The notes: a model not told the origin generated them from the letters alone. A stretch of DNA of 41,143 bases from Nitrincola sp. (GCA_021208565.1 JAJOJN010000044.1:1-41143), one strand, 5' to 3'. Positions 18,756-27,048 are shown, numbered from the stretch's first letter. Translations and numbers: made by a program.

Positions 18756-19187
18756 TCAACCATAGAGCTTATCAGCACGCTCAACAAAGACATCCACCAT
18801 GGTAGATGCTACACCGGCAAAAAGCTTACTCATGGCTAGGTTGGCCAACTTGCCGGAGAAGTTATACTTCATCGTGAACTCTACTTTACACGCCTCGTCA
18901 CTCAAAGGCGTAATTTGCCAAGCCGCTGTAAAATCCGAGAAGGGTCCGTCAACCAATATCATGTCCATATAGGTCGGCCTGACCTTTCGATTACGCGTGG
19001 TAAAATGATATTGGAGACCTGCTTTAGACACATAAAGTGTTGCTTGAATCTCATCTTCTGACTCAAACAGGACCTCTGTTCTAGCACACCAGGGTACAAA
19101 ACTTGGATAATTTCCAACGTCATTGATCAGATCAAACATCTGCTCAGCGGTATGGAGTACCAGTGCACTCTTATGTATTTCTGTCAT
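18756..19187 (-). CDS. ratA: RatA-type START-domain protein (ribosome association / ubiquinone binding)
   Basis: RatA/YfjG, 143 residues, with the START/Bet v1-like Polyketide_cyc fold of the COQ10 family. In E. coli it is described as a toxin that blocks joining of ribosomal subunits; its eukaryotic relative COQ10 binds ubiquinone, so a role in quinone handling is also proposed. Seen: VLHTAEQMFDLINDVGNYP and FVPWC, the family signature, then LVDGPFSDFTAAW and a C-terminal amphipathic helix (SKLFAGVASTMVDVFVERA). Gene order ratA-rnfH, with smpB-ssrA nearby, is conserved in gammaproteobacteria. The gene is intact. Confidence 0.92.
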   Translation of the reverse strand: MTEIHKSALVLHTAEQMFDLINDVGNYPSFVPWCARTEVLFESEDEIQATLYVSKAGLQYHFTTRNRKVRPTYMDMILVDGPFSDFTAAWQITPLSDEACKVEFTMKYNFSGKLANLAMSKLFAGVASTMVDVFVERADKLYG

Positions 19188-19206
19188 AGCGCTTAATCAT
19201 TTGCAT

Positions 19207-20567
19207 TTAAAAACTGACATTATACAGATTTGACACAAAAATGAGTCCAATCACTAAAGGAACCAGATAACGCAAACTGATTCGCCACGAATAGTAATAG
19301 AGCAAAGAGAGAGACAGTTGATCCTGCGTAATACGCCTTGCCAAAACCCAGCCTACGAAAAGCATCACCCCGAGAGCCACCAGTGGTATTAAGATATAAG
19401 TAGTGAGCGCACTGACCTGCTCAAATAGATTCATTTCCCAAAGCGTAAATTCTGACAAATAACTAAATGAAAAAAGCACAGCCAAGCTCAGTAGCCAAAC
19501 ACTTGTGACAGAAATCAAAGCGGCTTTAAAACGTTTAATTCCAAATTGCTGCTCTACCCAAGCGGTCATCGGCTCCATCAATGCAATGGCAGAGGTCACA
19601 GCCGCGACACCCACCAGCAAAAAAACAATACCGACAACACCTGCCCCGCATGCAACTGACCAAAAGCGACTGGCATAGTGATAAATAAAAGACTGGGACC
19701 CGATGCCGGTTCCATAGCAACCGACATTAGAATAGGAAAAATCACCATACCCACGACCAACGCCAGCAGAGTATCCATAACACCCACACACGCAACCGTC
19801 TGACCTATAGATTCTTTTCGACTTAAATAGGAACCGTAAGTCATCATCACACCCATACCGATAGAAAGCGTGAAAAAAGCATGCCCCAGCGCAGAGATCA
19901 GCATGCTGGACGACACTTTTTCCAGTCGAAAAGTAAACAGATGCTGATAAGCTTGGTAGAAAAACCCTGTCTGCGTCGCGTAAACCAACAATATCAAAAG
20001 CAAAAGTAACATGAGAGGCATTAAATAACGTACTGCCCTATCCAAACCTCGTCTGACACCAGCACCTAAGATCAATAGAACCAACAGCATAAAAATACTA
20101 TGACTCACAATCAGTGCGTCCGGATTGATCAACATTTGTGTAAAAAACTGATTAGACTGATTCAATCCTGCATCGATCAACAACCCTGTTGAAAGCGAAT
20201 AAACGTAGTAAAAAATCCATGCCGCAACGACAGCATAAAAAGAGAATACCAAAGCACCCGTTAACACAGACAAGAATCCGACCCACTGCCAACTACTGGA
20301 AACGCCGCTTTCCTGACTCAGTAGCCTCATAGCCTGAACGGGGTTACTTCGAGTATGACGACCAATCAAAACCTCTGCCATCATCATGGGAACACCCACC
20401 GCCAGCATGCAGACAAGGTAGAGCAGAATAAACGTTCCACCTCCCTGCTCACTAATCAGGTGAGGGAATTTCCAAATGTTTCCAAGACCAATAGAAGACC
20501 CCATCAGCGCCAGAATAAAAACGCCTCGGTTCGACCAGAGCTCTTGAGCTTTCCTTTCCGTTTGCAT
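19207..20567 (-). CDS. Sodium:neurotransmitter symporter family transporter (one frameshift)
   Basis: NSS/SLC6 (LeuT-fold) transporter, near 453 residues when corrected, which imports amino acids or similar solutes with sodium across the inner membrane. Start is ATG 20567 (MQTERKAQELWSNRG), with AGGTGGG upstream; a longer open frame would run into the divergent smpB. Seen: the unwound helix-1 motif GSSIGLGNIWKFPHLISEQ with the Asn-containing sodium site, GGGTFILLYL, the helix-6 region SALGHAFFTLSIGMGVMMTYGSY and about 11-12 membrane helices. The frame breaks in the A7 run at 19619-19625 (eight would restore it), inside helix 8. Substrate is not predictable; Trp, Leu, Tyr or betaine-like solutes are used by relatives. 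Confidence 0.88.
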
Positions 20568-20647
20568 ACCCACCTGTGAAAATTGGCTACTCAACCTGTT
20601 AAGTAAAACAGCTTTCAAACCATCTGTCTCGTCTATATAATTCGCGC

Positions 20648-21122
20648 ATGTCAAAAAAGAAAGCAAAACCTACCAGTTCAACCATCTGCCAAAACAAAAA
20701 GGCACGCCACGAATATAGCATCGAACAAAAGTTCGAAGCTGGATTAGTGCTGTCTGGATGGGAAGTCAAAAGCTTGCGTGCCGGTCGTGCGCAACTGGTT
20801 GACTCCTATGTTGTCTTAAAAGATGGTGAAGCTTGGCTCGTTGGCGCTCACTTTACGCCAATTATTTCAACCTGCACTCACACGCTTGCCGATCCGCGCC
20901 GCGATAGAAAACTCTTGCTCAACAAGCGAGAGATTGATCGTCTAATCGGTGCGACACAAGCTAAGGGCTACACCTGTGTTGCTTTGGCACTTTACTGGAA
21001 ACAAAGTCACGTAAAGTGTGAAATTGCACTCGTGAAAGGTAAGAAGCTACACGATAAGCGTGCCGCAGAAAAAGAAAAAAGACTGGGATCGCCAAAAGCA
21101 GCGCATCATGGCAGCGACTTAA
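20648..21122 (+). CDS. smpB: SsrA-binding protein SmpB (one frameshift)
   Basis: SmpB binds the tRNA-like part of tmRNA and brings it to stalled ribosomes. Corrected length is 157 residues. Seen: [53 protein letters not shown] and the basic tail [19 protein letters not shown], ending IMAAT. An extra base in the A6 run at 21075-21080 (five fit) shifts the frame near the C-terminus; without correction the gene would run on into ssrA. The C-terminal tail is needed for decoding, and smpB is conserved, so a sequence error is the best reading. It lies directly upstream of ssrA and divergent from the NSS gene. Confidence 0.94.
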
Positions 21123-21125
21123 GGC

Positions 21126-21154
21126 TTTTGGTTTATCTGTTCTTCCGCTATACT
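21126..21154 (+). promoter_or_regulatory. Promoter of ssrA
   Basis: TATACT at 21149-21154 forms a good -10 box; TTTTGG at 21126-21131 is a possible -35 box with a 17-base spacer. The start would lie near 21161, a few bases before the mature 5' end at 21167, leaving a short leader for RNase P. Confidence 0.55.
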
Positions 21155-21166
21155 GGCGGATTATCC

Positions 21167-21524
21167 GGGGGTGACATGGCTTCGACGCTGATTACGAACC
21201 CTTGGGTGCATGCCGAGAACGTGGTGATTCTCGTAAATCCCTCATCACAAAGTTATAGTTGCAAACGACGATAACTACGCTCTAGCTGCTTAAGTCAGCT
21301 AGCGCTGCACTCTAAGGTGTCTGTAACTCAGAGGTTCGCAGTGTCATATGAGACAGAATCGCCCGGATGCTTTGCTCTAAGCTGAACGGTTAAAACTAAA
21401 AGAGCTCGCCCTAAACACCCTGGCTCTCGGGTCGTGATGGGTTAACGCAATAGAGAAGCCTAAGCATGTAGGTCCTAAGGCAGAGGATTGGCGGACGCGG
21501 GTTCGAAACCCGCCACCTCCACCA
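21167..21524 (+). ncRNA. ssrA: tmRNA (transfer-messenger RNA)
   Basis: A one-piece tmRNA of 358 bases that rescues stalled ribosomes and tags the unfinished proteins for proteolysis. The 5' end GGGGGTGACATGGCTTCGACG pairs by its first seven bases with CACCTCC at the 3' end (one G-U pair), followed by A and an encoded CCA at 21522-21524. The T-arm contains GGTTCGAAACCC-like sequence (GGGTTCGAAACCC). The tag frame starts at the resume codon GCA (21261) and reads [10 protein letters not shown], stopping at TAA 21291-21293, typical of gammaproteobacteria and close to the E. coli tag. It follows smpB. Its 3' end borders a decayed mobile island, a well known use of ssrA as an integration site. Confidence 0.97.
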
Positions 21525-21570
21525 CCACTTCTTTTTACTTAAATATCAATAGCTTAGATGTAGAATTCTG

Positions 21571-21772
21571 AGCGAAATTGAATTCTTAAAAGCCAGTATC
21601 CGCACTAAGGTAGAGCACCCGTTCCGAATCATTAATTAAGTGTCAATTCAAGTTTGTCAAAGCCAGATACAAGGGCTTAGCAAAAAATGACAACCAGCTG
21701 GCGATGCTTTTTACGTTGGCAAACATTGTTCGATTAGATCAGATGATACGATGGCAGCCTAAATCCGCCTAG
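21571..21772 (+). mobile_element. IS5-family transposase C-terminal remnant
   Basis: A decayed piece of an IS5-type (InsH-like) transposase gene. Read in one frame it gives [20 protein letters not shown], then after a frame change near 21637 it continues [20 protein letters not shown], with [20 protein letters not shown] just after and a TAG stop at 21770-21772. This is the conserved tail of IS5 transposases (KVEHPF and [20 protein letters not shown]). The first three quarters of the gene and both recognisable terminal repeats are missing. It lies 47 bases after ssrA, at the left edge of the island. Confidence 0.85.
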
Positions 21773-21984
21773 AAAACGGAAATGGCGTCCAAAAGTGCAA
21801 TTAAATAACCATTAATGGGTTAAATTTACGAAAAGCGACAAATAGCTGTTCAAAATATACTCAGCGGTAAACGCAAAGCGTTACGTTGCTTGATTTTGAT
21901 AACTTGTTCGCTGCTTCCCTAGATCCAGCGTTTAGCAATCGTGGCATTTTCAAAATCTATTTAATTCGAAAATCCCCATGTAAA
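21773..21984. other. Non-coding stretch between IS5 remnant and hipA
   Basis: No gene seen. The part from 21773 to about 21860 may be the rest of the IS5 3' flank, but I could not find a clear terminal inverted repeat. A short 5-base stem (AACGC / GCGTT) at about 21869-21881 is present. Confidence 0.4.
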
Positions 21985-23226
21985 TTACCCCAGTGTTCCG
22001 TCAATTTTTTTCTTGTGCGCCTCATTCATTGGGAGATCTTTAATTGCTTCCGGCCAAAGATTTCGAGCCTTGTCCAAAACGTCATCTAAGTGAGGTTTAA
22101 TTACTCTCCATGGAATTTCGGCACGATCAGCCCATGACTGAAAATTTGCCATTGAGACGTCGTACCAATCTTTAGTCTTTCCTATATTAAGCGCGTAATT
22201 CCTTTCGCCATCGATATATACGCTCGTGGTAACAATATCGTACGCTGGCGAAAGCCTCGGTGTGATTTTATCTGAATAAATCAAACTCCAATTTTTTAGA
22301 TGTGCATCACCGTTAGCAAGAAGAATGTTAACTAGCAATCGCCTAGCGAATTGTTGTGCATCGGCCAAGCCGTCACCAGAGTAACCGTAGATGATTCTGC
22401 CGATTTGCTCGTAGTTTGCTGAGTTGTATTTTTCATGGGCATACTTCACCAGTACCTGGGCAAAGTCTTCCATATGATGCGTACATCATCATCGCGATCA
22501 AAACGTTTGATTACAAAGGCTAGCTTCTCGTCGGGAAGATTTATCTGAGGAAGATTGTCAAGCTTGTTCAGCTCGACCAGTTTAATTTTCTGGAATTTCG
22601 ACCCCAACTAATTCCGCAAGTTTCATTGCGGTGTATTCGTTAACAGGCACATCTTTATGTTTGGTCGAGGGGGTTTTTACTATCCAATCCCCCAACACGT
22701 CGCCTTTGGAAAGATTGTAGCGTCCATCCTTTTCCTTCATGGAAAATTTCATCTGAACGCCGGCCAACGAAAATTTATTTTCCGGTGATACTTTGTCAAA
22801 CCTTATTGCGCGAGCTTTGCCGTGAGTATTGAGAACACTATCTGGAACATCGTCGGGTTCCATCGGCTCAGCGACCAAAGCGCCGGGGAGGTCTGCACCT
22901 AAATATGAGAGAATATGGAACTCATTGTCGACATGCACTTTTAGTCCTTGCGCAATCAACTCTCGCAAGGATCCCTCCGGAAGTAAATTGGACAACGTCG
23001 GATGCAATCTTTGGTTTCTTGCCCAGGGTTCCGACATTATTTTTTCAGAACGAGGAAACGCCGGGTGGGTAATCAAACTGAATGTAGGGCGACCTACATC
23101 ACTCTTGAATTCCTCGGCAAATCTCAGCACATTTCTACCGCTTTGAAAGCCAGCCAAATAGCCAACCAGCCTTTCGTGCAAGCTCAATTTGAGTACGTTT
23201 ATTTCATCGACTTGGGCTTCGCTCAT
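21985..23226 (-). CDS. hipA: HipA-family serine/threonine kinase toxin (two frameshifts)
   Basis: Type II toxin of the HipA family, which phosphorylates a tRNA synthetase or other target and drives growth arrest. Corrected length is near 413 residues. Seen: the N-terminal lobe (LSLHERLVGYLAGFQSG, then THPAFPRSEKIM and LHPTLSNLLPEG), the Ser-containing loop FSLAGVQMK at 152-160 (Ser153 in the place of the regulatory Ser150 of E. coli HipA), NEYTAMKLAELVGVEIP, FVIKRFDR, the catalytic loop VNILLANGDAHLKNWSLIYS and the metal-binding LSPAYDIV. Breaks: one extra base in the T4 run at 22586-22589 (after GVEIPE) and a missing base near 22476 (before MEDFAQ). Start overlaps the hipB stop (ATGA, 23223-23226). 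All catalytic motifs remain, so the toxin is probably active if the breaks are sequence errors. Confidence 0.88.
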
Positions 23227-23568
23227 AATTCATCCCCCAGTAAATCCTGCCATGGATCATCTGAAAGACTTTTCTTTGCATCTTCCCTTGCAGTTTTTTT
23301 TCGCCTGGGACACATTCGCTTTGCCTAGCTCGGAACTCTCCTGTTCAAGCAGCGCCATAACAGCGCCAAGCTTTTCCTTTGGGATGAGCATGAGTTCGCT
23401 ATTCAAGCCCTTCGCGATCAACACCAAGGTGTCTAGCCTGGGGTTTCCTTTGGATTCAAGGCGCTGATATTGCTGACGAGAGACGCCCACACGCAACATC
23501 ATGTCGTTCTGTTTGAGGCCAAGTGTCAGTCGCCGCTGCTTTATTTGGTGGAGTATCGAGTTCGTCAT
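23223..23568 (-). CDS. hipB: HipB-type XRE-family antitoxin (one frameshift)
   Basis: Antitoxin and repressor partner of hipA. Start ATG at 23568 (MTNSILHQIKQRRLTLGLKQ), because the operators lie directly upstream of it. Seen: a Cro/C1-type helix-turn-helix with LKQNDMMLRVGVSRQQYQRL and NPRLDTLVLIAKGL at about residues 17-50, then a helical tail. The T8 run at 23294-23301 carries one base too many; with seven the tail reads QAKKTAREDAKKSLSDDPWQ and ends DLLGDEL, a usual hipB C-terminus, and the stop then overlaps the hipA start by four bases. Corrected length is near 114 residues. Confidence 0.85.
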
Positions 23569-23570
23569 AG

Positions 23571-23696
23571 TAAACACATATGTTGCTTTTATAGCCGATA
23601 GCAACATATTAGTTGCTTGGAGATCCAAAGGCAACTTATTCGTTGCTTTTATGCAATTCACTACATCAGAAATAGAAAAAGCAACACAAATGTTTC
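23571..23696 (-). promoter_or_regulatory. hipBA control region with four HipB-type operators
   Basis: Four copies of a 16-base palindrome GCAAC-N6-GTTGC: 23571-23586 (left half weak), 23601-23616 (perfect halves), 23631-23646 (perfect halves) and 23681-23696 (right half GTTTC). Start-to-start distances are 30, 30 and 50 bases, i.e. whole helical turns, so all face one side of the DNA. Copies 1 and 3 are also followed by TTTTAT. A possible -10 box TATAAA (minus strand, 23593-23588) lies between copies 1 and 2. The hipB start follows 3 bases after copy 1. I infer cooperative autorepression by HipB-HipA. Confidence 0.85.
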
Positions 23697-23772
23697 TTTG
23701 TTGGTGATTTAGCTCTCTCTGCCGATCCGCCATTGCGCCATTGCGCCAGCGATCCTTTGCTGCGGTGCACCG

Positions 23773-24002
23773 CTAAACGGAAGACACCGAACGGATCTGC
23801 TGCTTGGCTTTTGGACTGCTGGTTGACTGCCTGAGACAGCTTTCCTCAAAAGCTTCAACGTCTACCTGGCGATACATCACTCGACCGCGCAGCTTCAGGA
23901 ATTGCGGGCCAATGCTTCAAGATCGCCAGCGCTCAAAGGCAGGCCTCACTGACGCCCCCATCGGTTGGCCAGCTGCCGCTGGTTCATATGCAATACTTCC
24001 AT
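23773..24002 (-). pseudogene. Decayed helix-turn-helix gene (AlpA/MerR-like, excisionase type)
   Basis: Reading from ATG 24002 gives MEVLHMNQRQLANRWG, and with small frame changes it continues VSEACLERWRS, then (after an in-frame TGA) IGPQFLKLRGRVMYRQVDV and EAFEESCLRQSTSS, ending at TAG 23775-23773. This matches small HTH proteins found next to integrases in genomic islands (family pattern LAxRWxVSxxxLERWR..GxGPxFLKLxGRVxYR). Two extra bases (near 23960 and 23948), a nonsense change and probably a compensating indel occur within 230 bases, far denser than the frameshifts elsewhere, so I call it a true pseudogene. Confidence 0.7.
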
Positions 24003-24148
24003 CTCGTTCGCCTCGTTGTTGTTTGCGGAAGGCCATGAACGCTCGTTGCAAGAAGGGTTGCAAGCTATTTAGGGTATTTACAGGCAAAGGTTTGTCTCAG
24101 GTGAAAGTGCCGGTTTAATGGACCAATTCAGTTCCCGTTTTGGGAGTT

Positions 24149-24173
24149 AAACCCGCGTCCCACAGCACCACCA
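24149..24173. repeat. Candidate attR: degenerate copy of the ssrA 3' end
   Basis: AAACCCGC at 24149-24156 and CACCACCA at 24166-24173 repeat two blocks of the ssrA 3' end (AAACCCGC at 21506-21513 and the trailing CACCACCA at 21519-21526), with a changed middle part. Together with hipBA, the HTH relic and the IS remnant in between, it may mark the right end of an integrated element. The match is imperfect. Confidence 0.35.
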
Positions 24174-24178
24174 AATTA

Positions 24179-24209
24179 AATTAAATGATTGATTATAAAT
24201 CATTTAATT
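24179..24209. repeat. AT-rich inverted repeat
   Basis: Arms of 12 bases (AATTAAATGATT at 24179-24190, complement at 24198-24209) around a 7-base spacer. It directly follows the candidate attR. It may be a protein-binding site, a hairpin or a remnant of a small element. Confidence 0.6.
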
Positions 24210-24214
24210 ATCAA

Positions 24215-24269
24215 GAGAACATCCCCTACCCGATTGGTGACACTCACAGTGTGACACTGGGGGGTTCTC
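24215..24269. repeat. Imperfect inverted repeat (GAGAAC..CCCC / GGGG..GTTCTC)
   Basis: GAGAAC at 24215-24220 and CCCC at 24223-24226 face GGGG at about 24259-24263 and GTTCTC at 24264-24269. Inside lies the odd palindrome CAGTGT-G-ACACTG (24247-24259). The stem-with-inner-stem shape is not explained by any gene. Confidence 0.4.
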
Positions 24270-24383
24270 AATGAATTCAACCCTACCCTACACATACCGA
24301 TCTTCGACAGGTAATTTCTTTGCCTGCTTCCAGCATTTCCGTTTTTTCTGGCAACAGTCGGGGGCTGAAGCAATCTTGACGAA

Positions 24384-24401
24384 GCAATACAATTGCATTG
24401 C
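24384..24401. promoter_or_regulatory. Operator-like palindrome before prlF relic
   Basis: An 18-base near-perfect palindrome, GCAATACAATTGCATTGC, with one mismatched pair, 39 bases before the prlF relic start. It fits a TA autorepressor site; this is inference from position and symmetry. Confidence 0.5.
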
Positions 24402-24440
24402 CTTTCAGCTAGGTTCATTTTCCTTTTAGAGAAGTTCATC

Positions 24441-24602
24441 ATGCCCAACAGCTTACTCATAACAGAATCTACCCTAACTGATCGGTATCAGACGACTGTT
24501 CCTGACGCCGTTGGTAAGGCATTGCACTTGGGCGGATAGTTACATCGCGTATTTGAAAAAATGCTTAATAGCGGCCACCCACAAACTAAAGAGACAAGGT
24601 AG
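24441..24602 (+). pseudogene. prlF-yhaV toxin-antitoxin relic (internal deletion)
   Basis: ATG 24441 opens a 32-codon frame, MPNSLLITESTLTDRY then QTTVPDAVGKALHLGG, ending at TAG 24537-24539. This is the N-terminal SpoVT/AbrB-type domain of a PrlF (SohA) antitoxin, cut after its first third. In the same frame directly past the stop comes HRVFEKMLNSGHP, which resembles the C-terminal end of YhaV RNase toxins (VFxKMLxxGxPP), and a TAG at 24600-24602. In intact loci prlF lies upstream of yhaV, so one deletion of several hundred bases with its end points inside both genes would give this arrangement. The PrlF part is clear; the YhaV part rests on about 10 residues. Confidence 0.65.
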
Positions 24603-24639
24603 CAAAGGCTTTGCAAATCACTATAAAACCCTATCGCAA

Positions 24640-24671
24640 AAAAGCAGATCTCATTTTGTTGATCTGCTTTT
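24640..24671 (-). terminator. Terminator of ilvD
   Basis: Arms of 11 bases (24640-24650 and 24661-24671, AAAAGCAGATC) with a 10-base loop; read on the minus strand the hairpin is followed by a T run (24640-24635), 12 bases after the ilvD stop. Intrinsic terminator. Confidence 0.85.
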
Positions 24672-24682
24672 CTGATATAGCT

Positions 24683-26359
24683 TCAGGGTAGATCTGTCAT
24701 CGCTCCCTGCGATGCTGATTGCACAGTGCGTGCAAACTTAGCCAGAACACCTCTTTTATATTTCGGCTCTGGTGCTTTCCAGTGTTCACGTCGACGAGCA
24801 AGTTCTTGTTCGGGAACATCCAAGAGAATCAGATTTTCAACAGCATCGATGGTAATCATGTCGCCTTCTTCGACTAAGGCAATCGGGCCACCTTCAGCAG
24901 CTTCGGGTGTTATGTGCCCCACCACAAAACCGTGGCTTCCTCCCGAGAAGCGTCCATCGGTGATCAGCGCGACATCACTGCCTAACCCCCTACCCATGAT
25001 GGCCGATGTTGGGCTAAGCATTTCCCGCATACCGGGTCCACCTTTAGGGCCTTCATAGCGAATCACTAAAACATCACCCGCTGTTACGGTACCATCCAAA
25101 ATGCGTGCTTGAGCCTCTTCTTCCGAATGGAACACACGGGCACGCCCCGTAAAATGCGTGCCTTCTTTACCGGTGATTTTTGCCACTGCGCCAGTAGGAG
25201 CCAGGTTGCCGTAAAGAATACGTAAATGACTATCCGCTTTGATGGGGTTTTCAAAATCACGAATAATCTGCTGATTTTCTGGGTAAGGCACAACATCTGC
25301 CAGATTCTCGGCTAGGGTTTTACCTGTCACGGTCATACAGTCGCCATGCAGCATTCCACGATCCAAGAGGCGTTTCATCAGCGGTTGAATACCACCAATA
25401 GCCACCAACTCAGACATCATATAGTGACCGCTAGGGCGTAAGTCAGCTAGTACAGGAACACGCTTACCTATTTCTGCAAAATCATCCAGTGTCAGGTCCA
25501 CACCAATGGTGTTTGCCATCGCAATCAGGTGCAGCACTGCATTGGTTGATCCGCCCAGAGTAATGATCACCGTGATCGCATTCTCAAAGGCTTCTCGGGT
25601 CATGATATCCGAAGGCTTAATATCTTTTTCGAGCAGATTGAGAACGGCTGCACCTGCGGCACGGCAATCCTCTAGCTTGTTATTCGAAACCGCATTTTGT
25701 GCCGAGCTTCCAGGCAAACTCATCCCCATCGCCTCTATTGCTGAGGCCATGGTATTAGCGGTGTACATACCACCACAGGAGCCCGCACCCGGAATCGCCT
25801 TCTCTTCAATTTGTTTAACTTGAATCAAATCCATTTTGCCCTGAGCGTGAGCACCCACGGCTTCGAATACGGAAATGATATCGGTATGATTTTCACCCGG
25901 TAAGATGGTACCCCCATAAACAAATACTGAAGGCCGATTGAGTCGCGCCAGCCCCATGATGCAGCCTGGCATATTCTTATCACAGCCACCTATGGCTACT
26001 AACCCATCAAACCCCTCACAACCAGCAACCGTTTCGATAGAGTCTGCGATGACTTCACGAGAGACTAAGGAATATTTCATTCCTTCAGTACCATTAGCGA
26101 TACCATCAGAAATGGTAATTGTATTGAAAATAAGTGATTTGCCACCCGCTTCATCGGCACCTGCAGCTGACTCTTCAGCTAATCGGTTAATATGCATATT
26201 ACAAGGTGTCAGATTACTCCAAGTAGACGCGATACCTACCTGAGGTTTTTTGAAATCTTCATCTGTAAATCCAACTGCTCTTAACATTGCTCGACTAGCT
26301 GACTTGCCAATTCCATCAACAACTTGTGAAGAGTACTGGCGACGCTTATCTTCAGACAT
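24683..26359 (-). CDS. ilvD: Dihydroxy-acid dehydratase
   Basis: IlvD (558 residues) dehydrates 2,3-dihydroxy-isovalerate and 2,3-dihydroxy-3-methylvalerate to the 2-keto acids of valine and isoleucine synthesis. Seen: three Cys that bind the iron-sulfur cluster, Cys53 (NLTPCNMH), Cys126 ([12 protein letters not shown]) and Cys195 ([14 protein letters not shown]), the magnesium-binding region around GCDKN, and the active-site loop [15 protein letters not shown]. Size (about 558 rather than 610) and the [14 protein letters not shown] context place it in the shorter type of the family that often carries a [2Fe-2S] cluster. Stands alone between the island and the fasciclin gene; intact, with its own terminator. 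Confidence 0.96.
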   Translation of the reverse strand: MSEDKRRQYSSQVVDGIGKSASRAMLRAVGFTDEDFKKPQVGIASTWSNLTPCNMHINRLAEESAAGADEAGGKSLIFNTITISDGIANGTEGMKYSLVSREVIADSIETVAGCEGFDGLVAIGGCDKNMPGCIMGLARLNRPSVFVYGGTILPGENHTDIISVFEAVGAHAQGKMDLIQVKQIEEKAIPGAGSCGGMYTANTMASAIEAMGMSLPGSSAQNAVSNNKLEDCRAAGAAVLNLLEKDIKPSDIMTREAFENAITVIITLGGSTNAVLHLIAMANTIGVDLTLDDFAEIGKRVPVLADLRPSGHYMMSELVAIGGIQPLMKRLLDRGMLHGDCMTVTGKTLAENLADVVPYPENQQIIRDFENPIKADSHLRILYGNLAPTGAVAKITGKEGTHFTGRARVFHSEEEAQARILDGTVTAGDVLVIRYEGPKGGPGMREMLSPTSAIMGRGLGSDVALITDGRFSGGSHGFVVGHITPEAAEGGPIALVEEGDMITIDAVENLILLDVPEQELARRREHWKAPEPKYKRGVLAKFARTVQSASQGAMTDLP

Positions 26360-26494
26360 AGAAACCTCTCACTGGATAATTTTTATTCACAGTAAATGAT
26401 TTCCAATCCAAATACACCCGACAGAGCGTAAGACCTTTCGATCTATCTGCAGAATGATTGAAACGTTGTACTAAATTCAATATGGAGATCAACA

Positions 26495-27034
26495 ATGACA
26501 AAAATCAAATCGCTAGTTATCGCCGTTGCCGGTTCACTCGCCTTGAGTACGCTCGCCTTTGCACATAACCATGGCGGTAATAAAGAAGCATCAGGCTATG
26601 GTTACAGTCAAGAAGAGAAAGCAGGTACCATTACCGAGATCGCTGTGGCCAATGGTAGTTTTGAAACCCTAGTCGCTGCGCTGAGTGCTGCTGAACTGGT
26701 TGACGTCTTAAGTGGCGAAGGCCCTTTCACTGTTTTTGCGCCCACCGACGAAGCATTCGCTGCCTTACCTGAAGGTACGGTTGCAAGCCTGTTAGAGCCT
26801 GAAAATCGTGATCAACTTACAGCTATCCTCACTTACCACGTGGTTCCAGGTGTGGTCATGAGTGCTGATATTGCAGGTCAAGAGCTGTCTGCTGAAACAG
26901 TTGAAGGTCGATCTTTGAGTGTTAACGCCACCGGCGACAGCGTCATGATTAACAATGCCACAGTCATTATGGCGGACGTAAAAGCCTCCAATGGCGTTAT
27001 TCATGTCATTGATACGGTTTTGATTCCTGAGTAA
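26495..27034 (+). CDS. Secreted fasciclin (FAS1) domain protein
   Basis: Exported protein of 179 residues. A signal peptide (1-23, KIKSLVIAVAGSLALSTLAF, cut near AFA-HN) is followed by a His/Gly linker and one FAS1 domain (about 47-178). Seen: FETLVAALSAAELVDVL, the H1 motif GPFTVFAPTDEAFAALP, LTYHVVPG and the H2-like end ADVKASNGVIHVIDTVLIP. FAS1 domains mediate adhesion or protein-protein contact; the partner here is unknown. The start is supported by GGAG at 26484-26487. It is divergent from ilvD and convergent with the histidine kinase gene, with an inverted repeat in between. Confidence 0.93.
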   Translation: MTKIKSLVIAVAGSLALSTLAFAHNHGGNKEASGYGYSQEEKAGTITEIAVANGSFETLVAALSAAELVDVLSGEGPFTVFAPTDEAFAALPEGTVASLLEPENRDQLTAILTYHVVPGVVMSADIAGQELSAETVEGRSLSVNATGDSVMINNATVIMADVKASNGVIHVIDTVLIPE

Positions 27035-27048
27035 TACTTAATATGAAT

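Larger units (their letters stand above)
24003..24440. other. Right part of the ssrA island, no intact gene
   Basis: About 440 bases without a gene I can support. They hold the candidate attachment repeat at 24149-24173, the inverted repeats at 24179-24209 and 24215-24269, a short palindrome at 24247-24259 (CAGTGT-G-ACACTG) and the operator-like palindrome at 24384-24401. Short open frames here have no recognisable product. Confidence 0.5.

Noticed and set aside
21143..21274. Extension of smpB across the ssrA start
   Set aside because: It results from one extra A at 21075-21080; with the correction smpB ends at 21122 in its usual C-terminal sequence.
23571..23696. Short CRISPR-like array upstream of hipB
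   Set aside because: The 16-base units are palindromes with only 14-34 bases between them, no cas genes are present, and they abut a HTH antitoxin gene, so they are operators.
24200..24460. 86-codon minus-strand open frame in the island
   Set aside because: No family pattern, no ribosome site, and it runs through the inverted repeat and the prlF start; likely chance.
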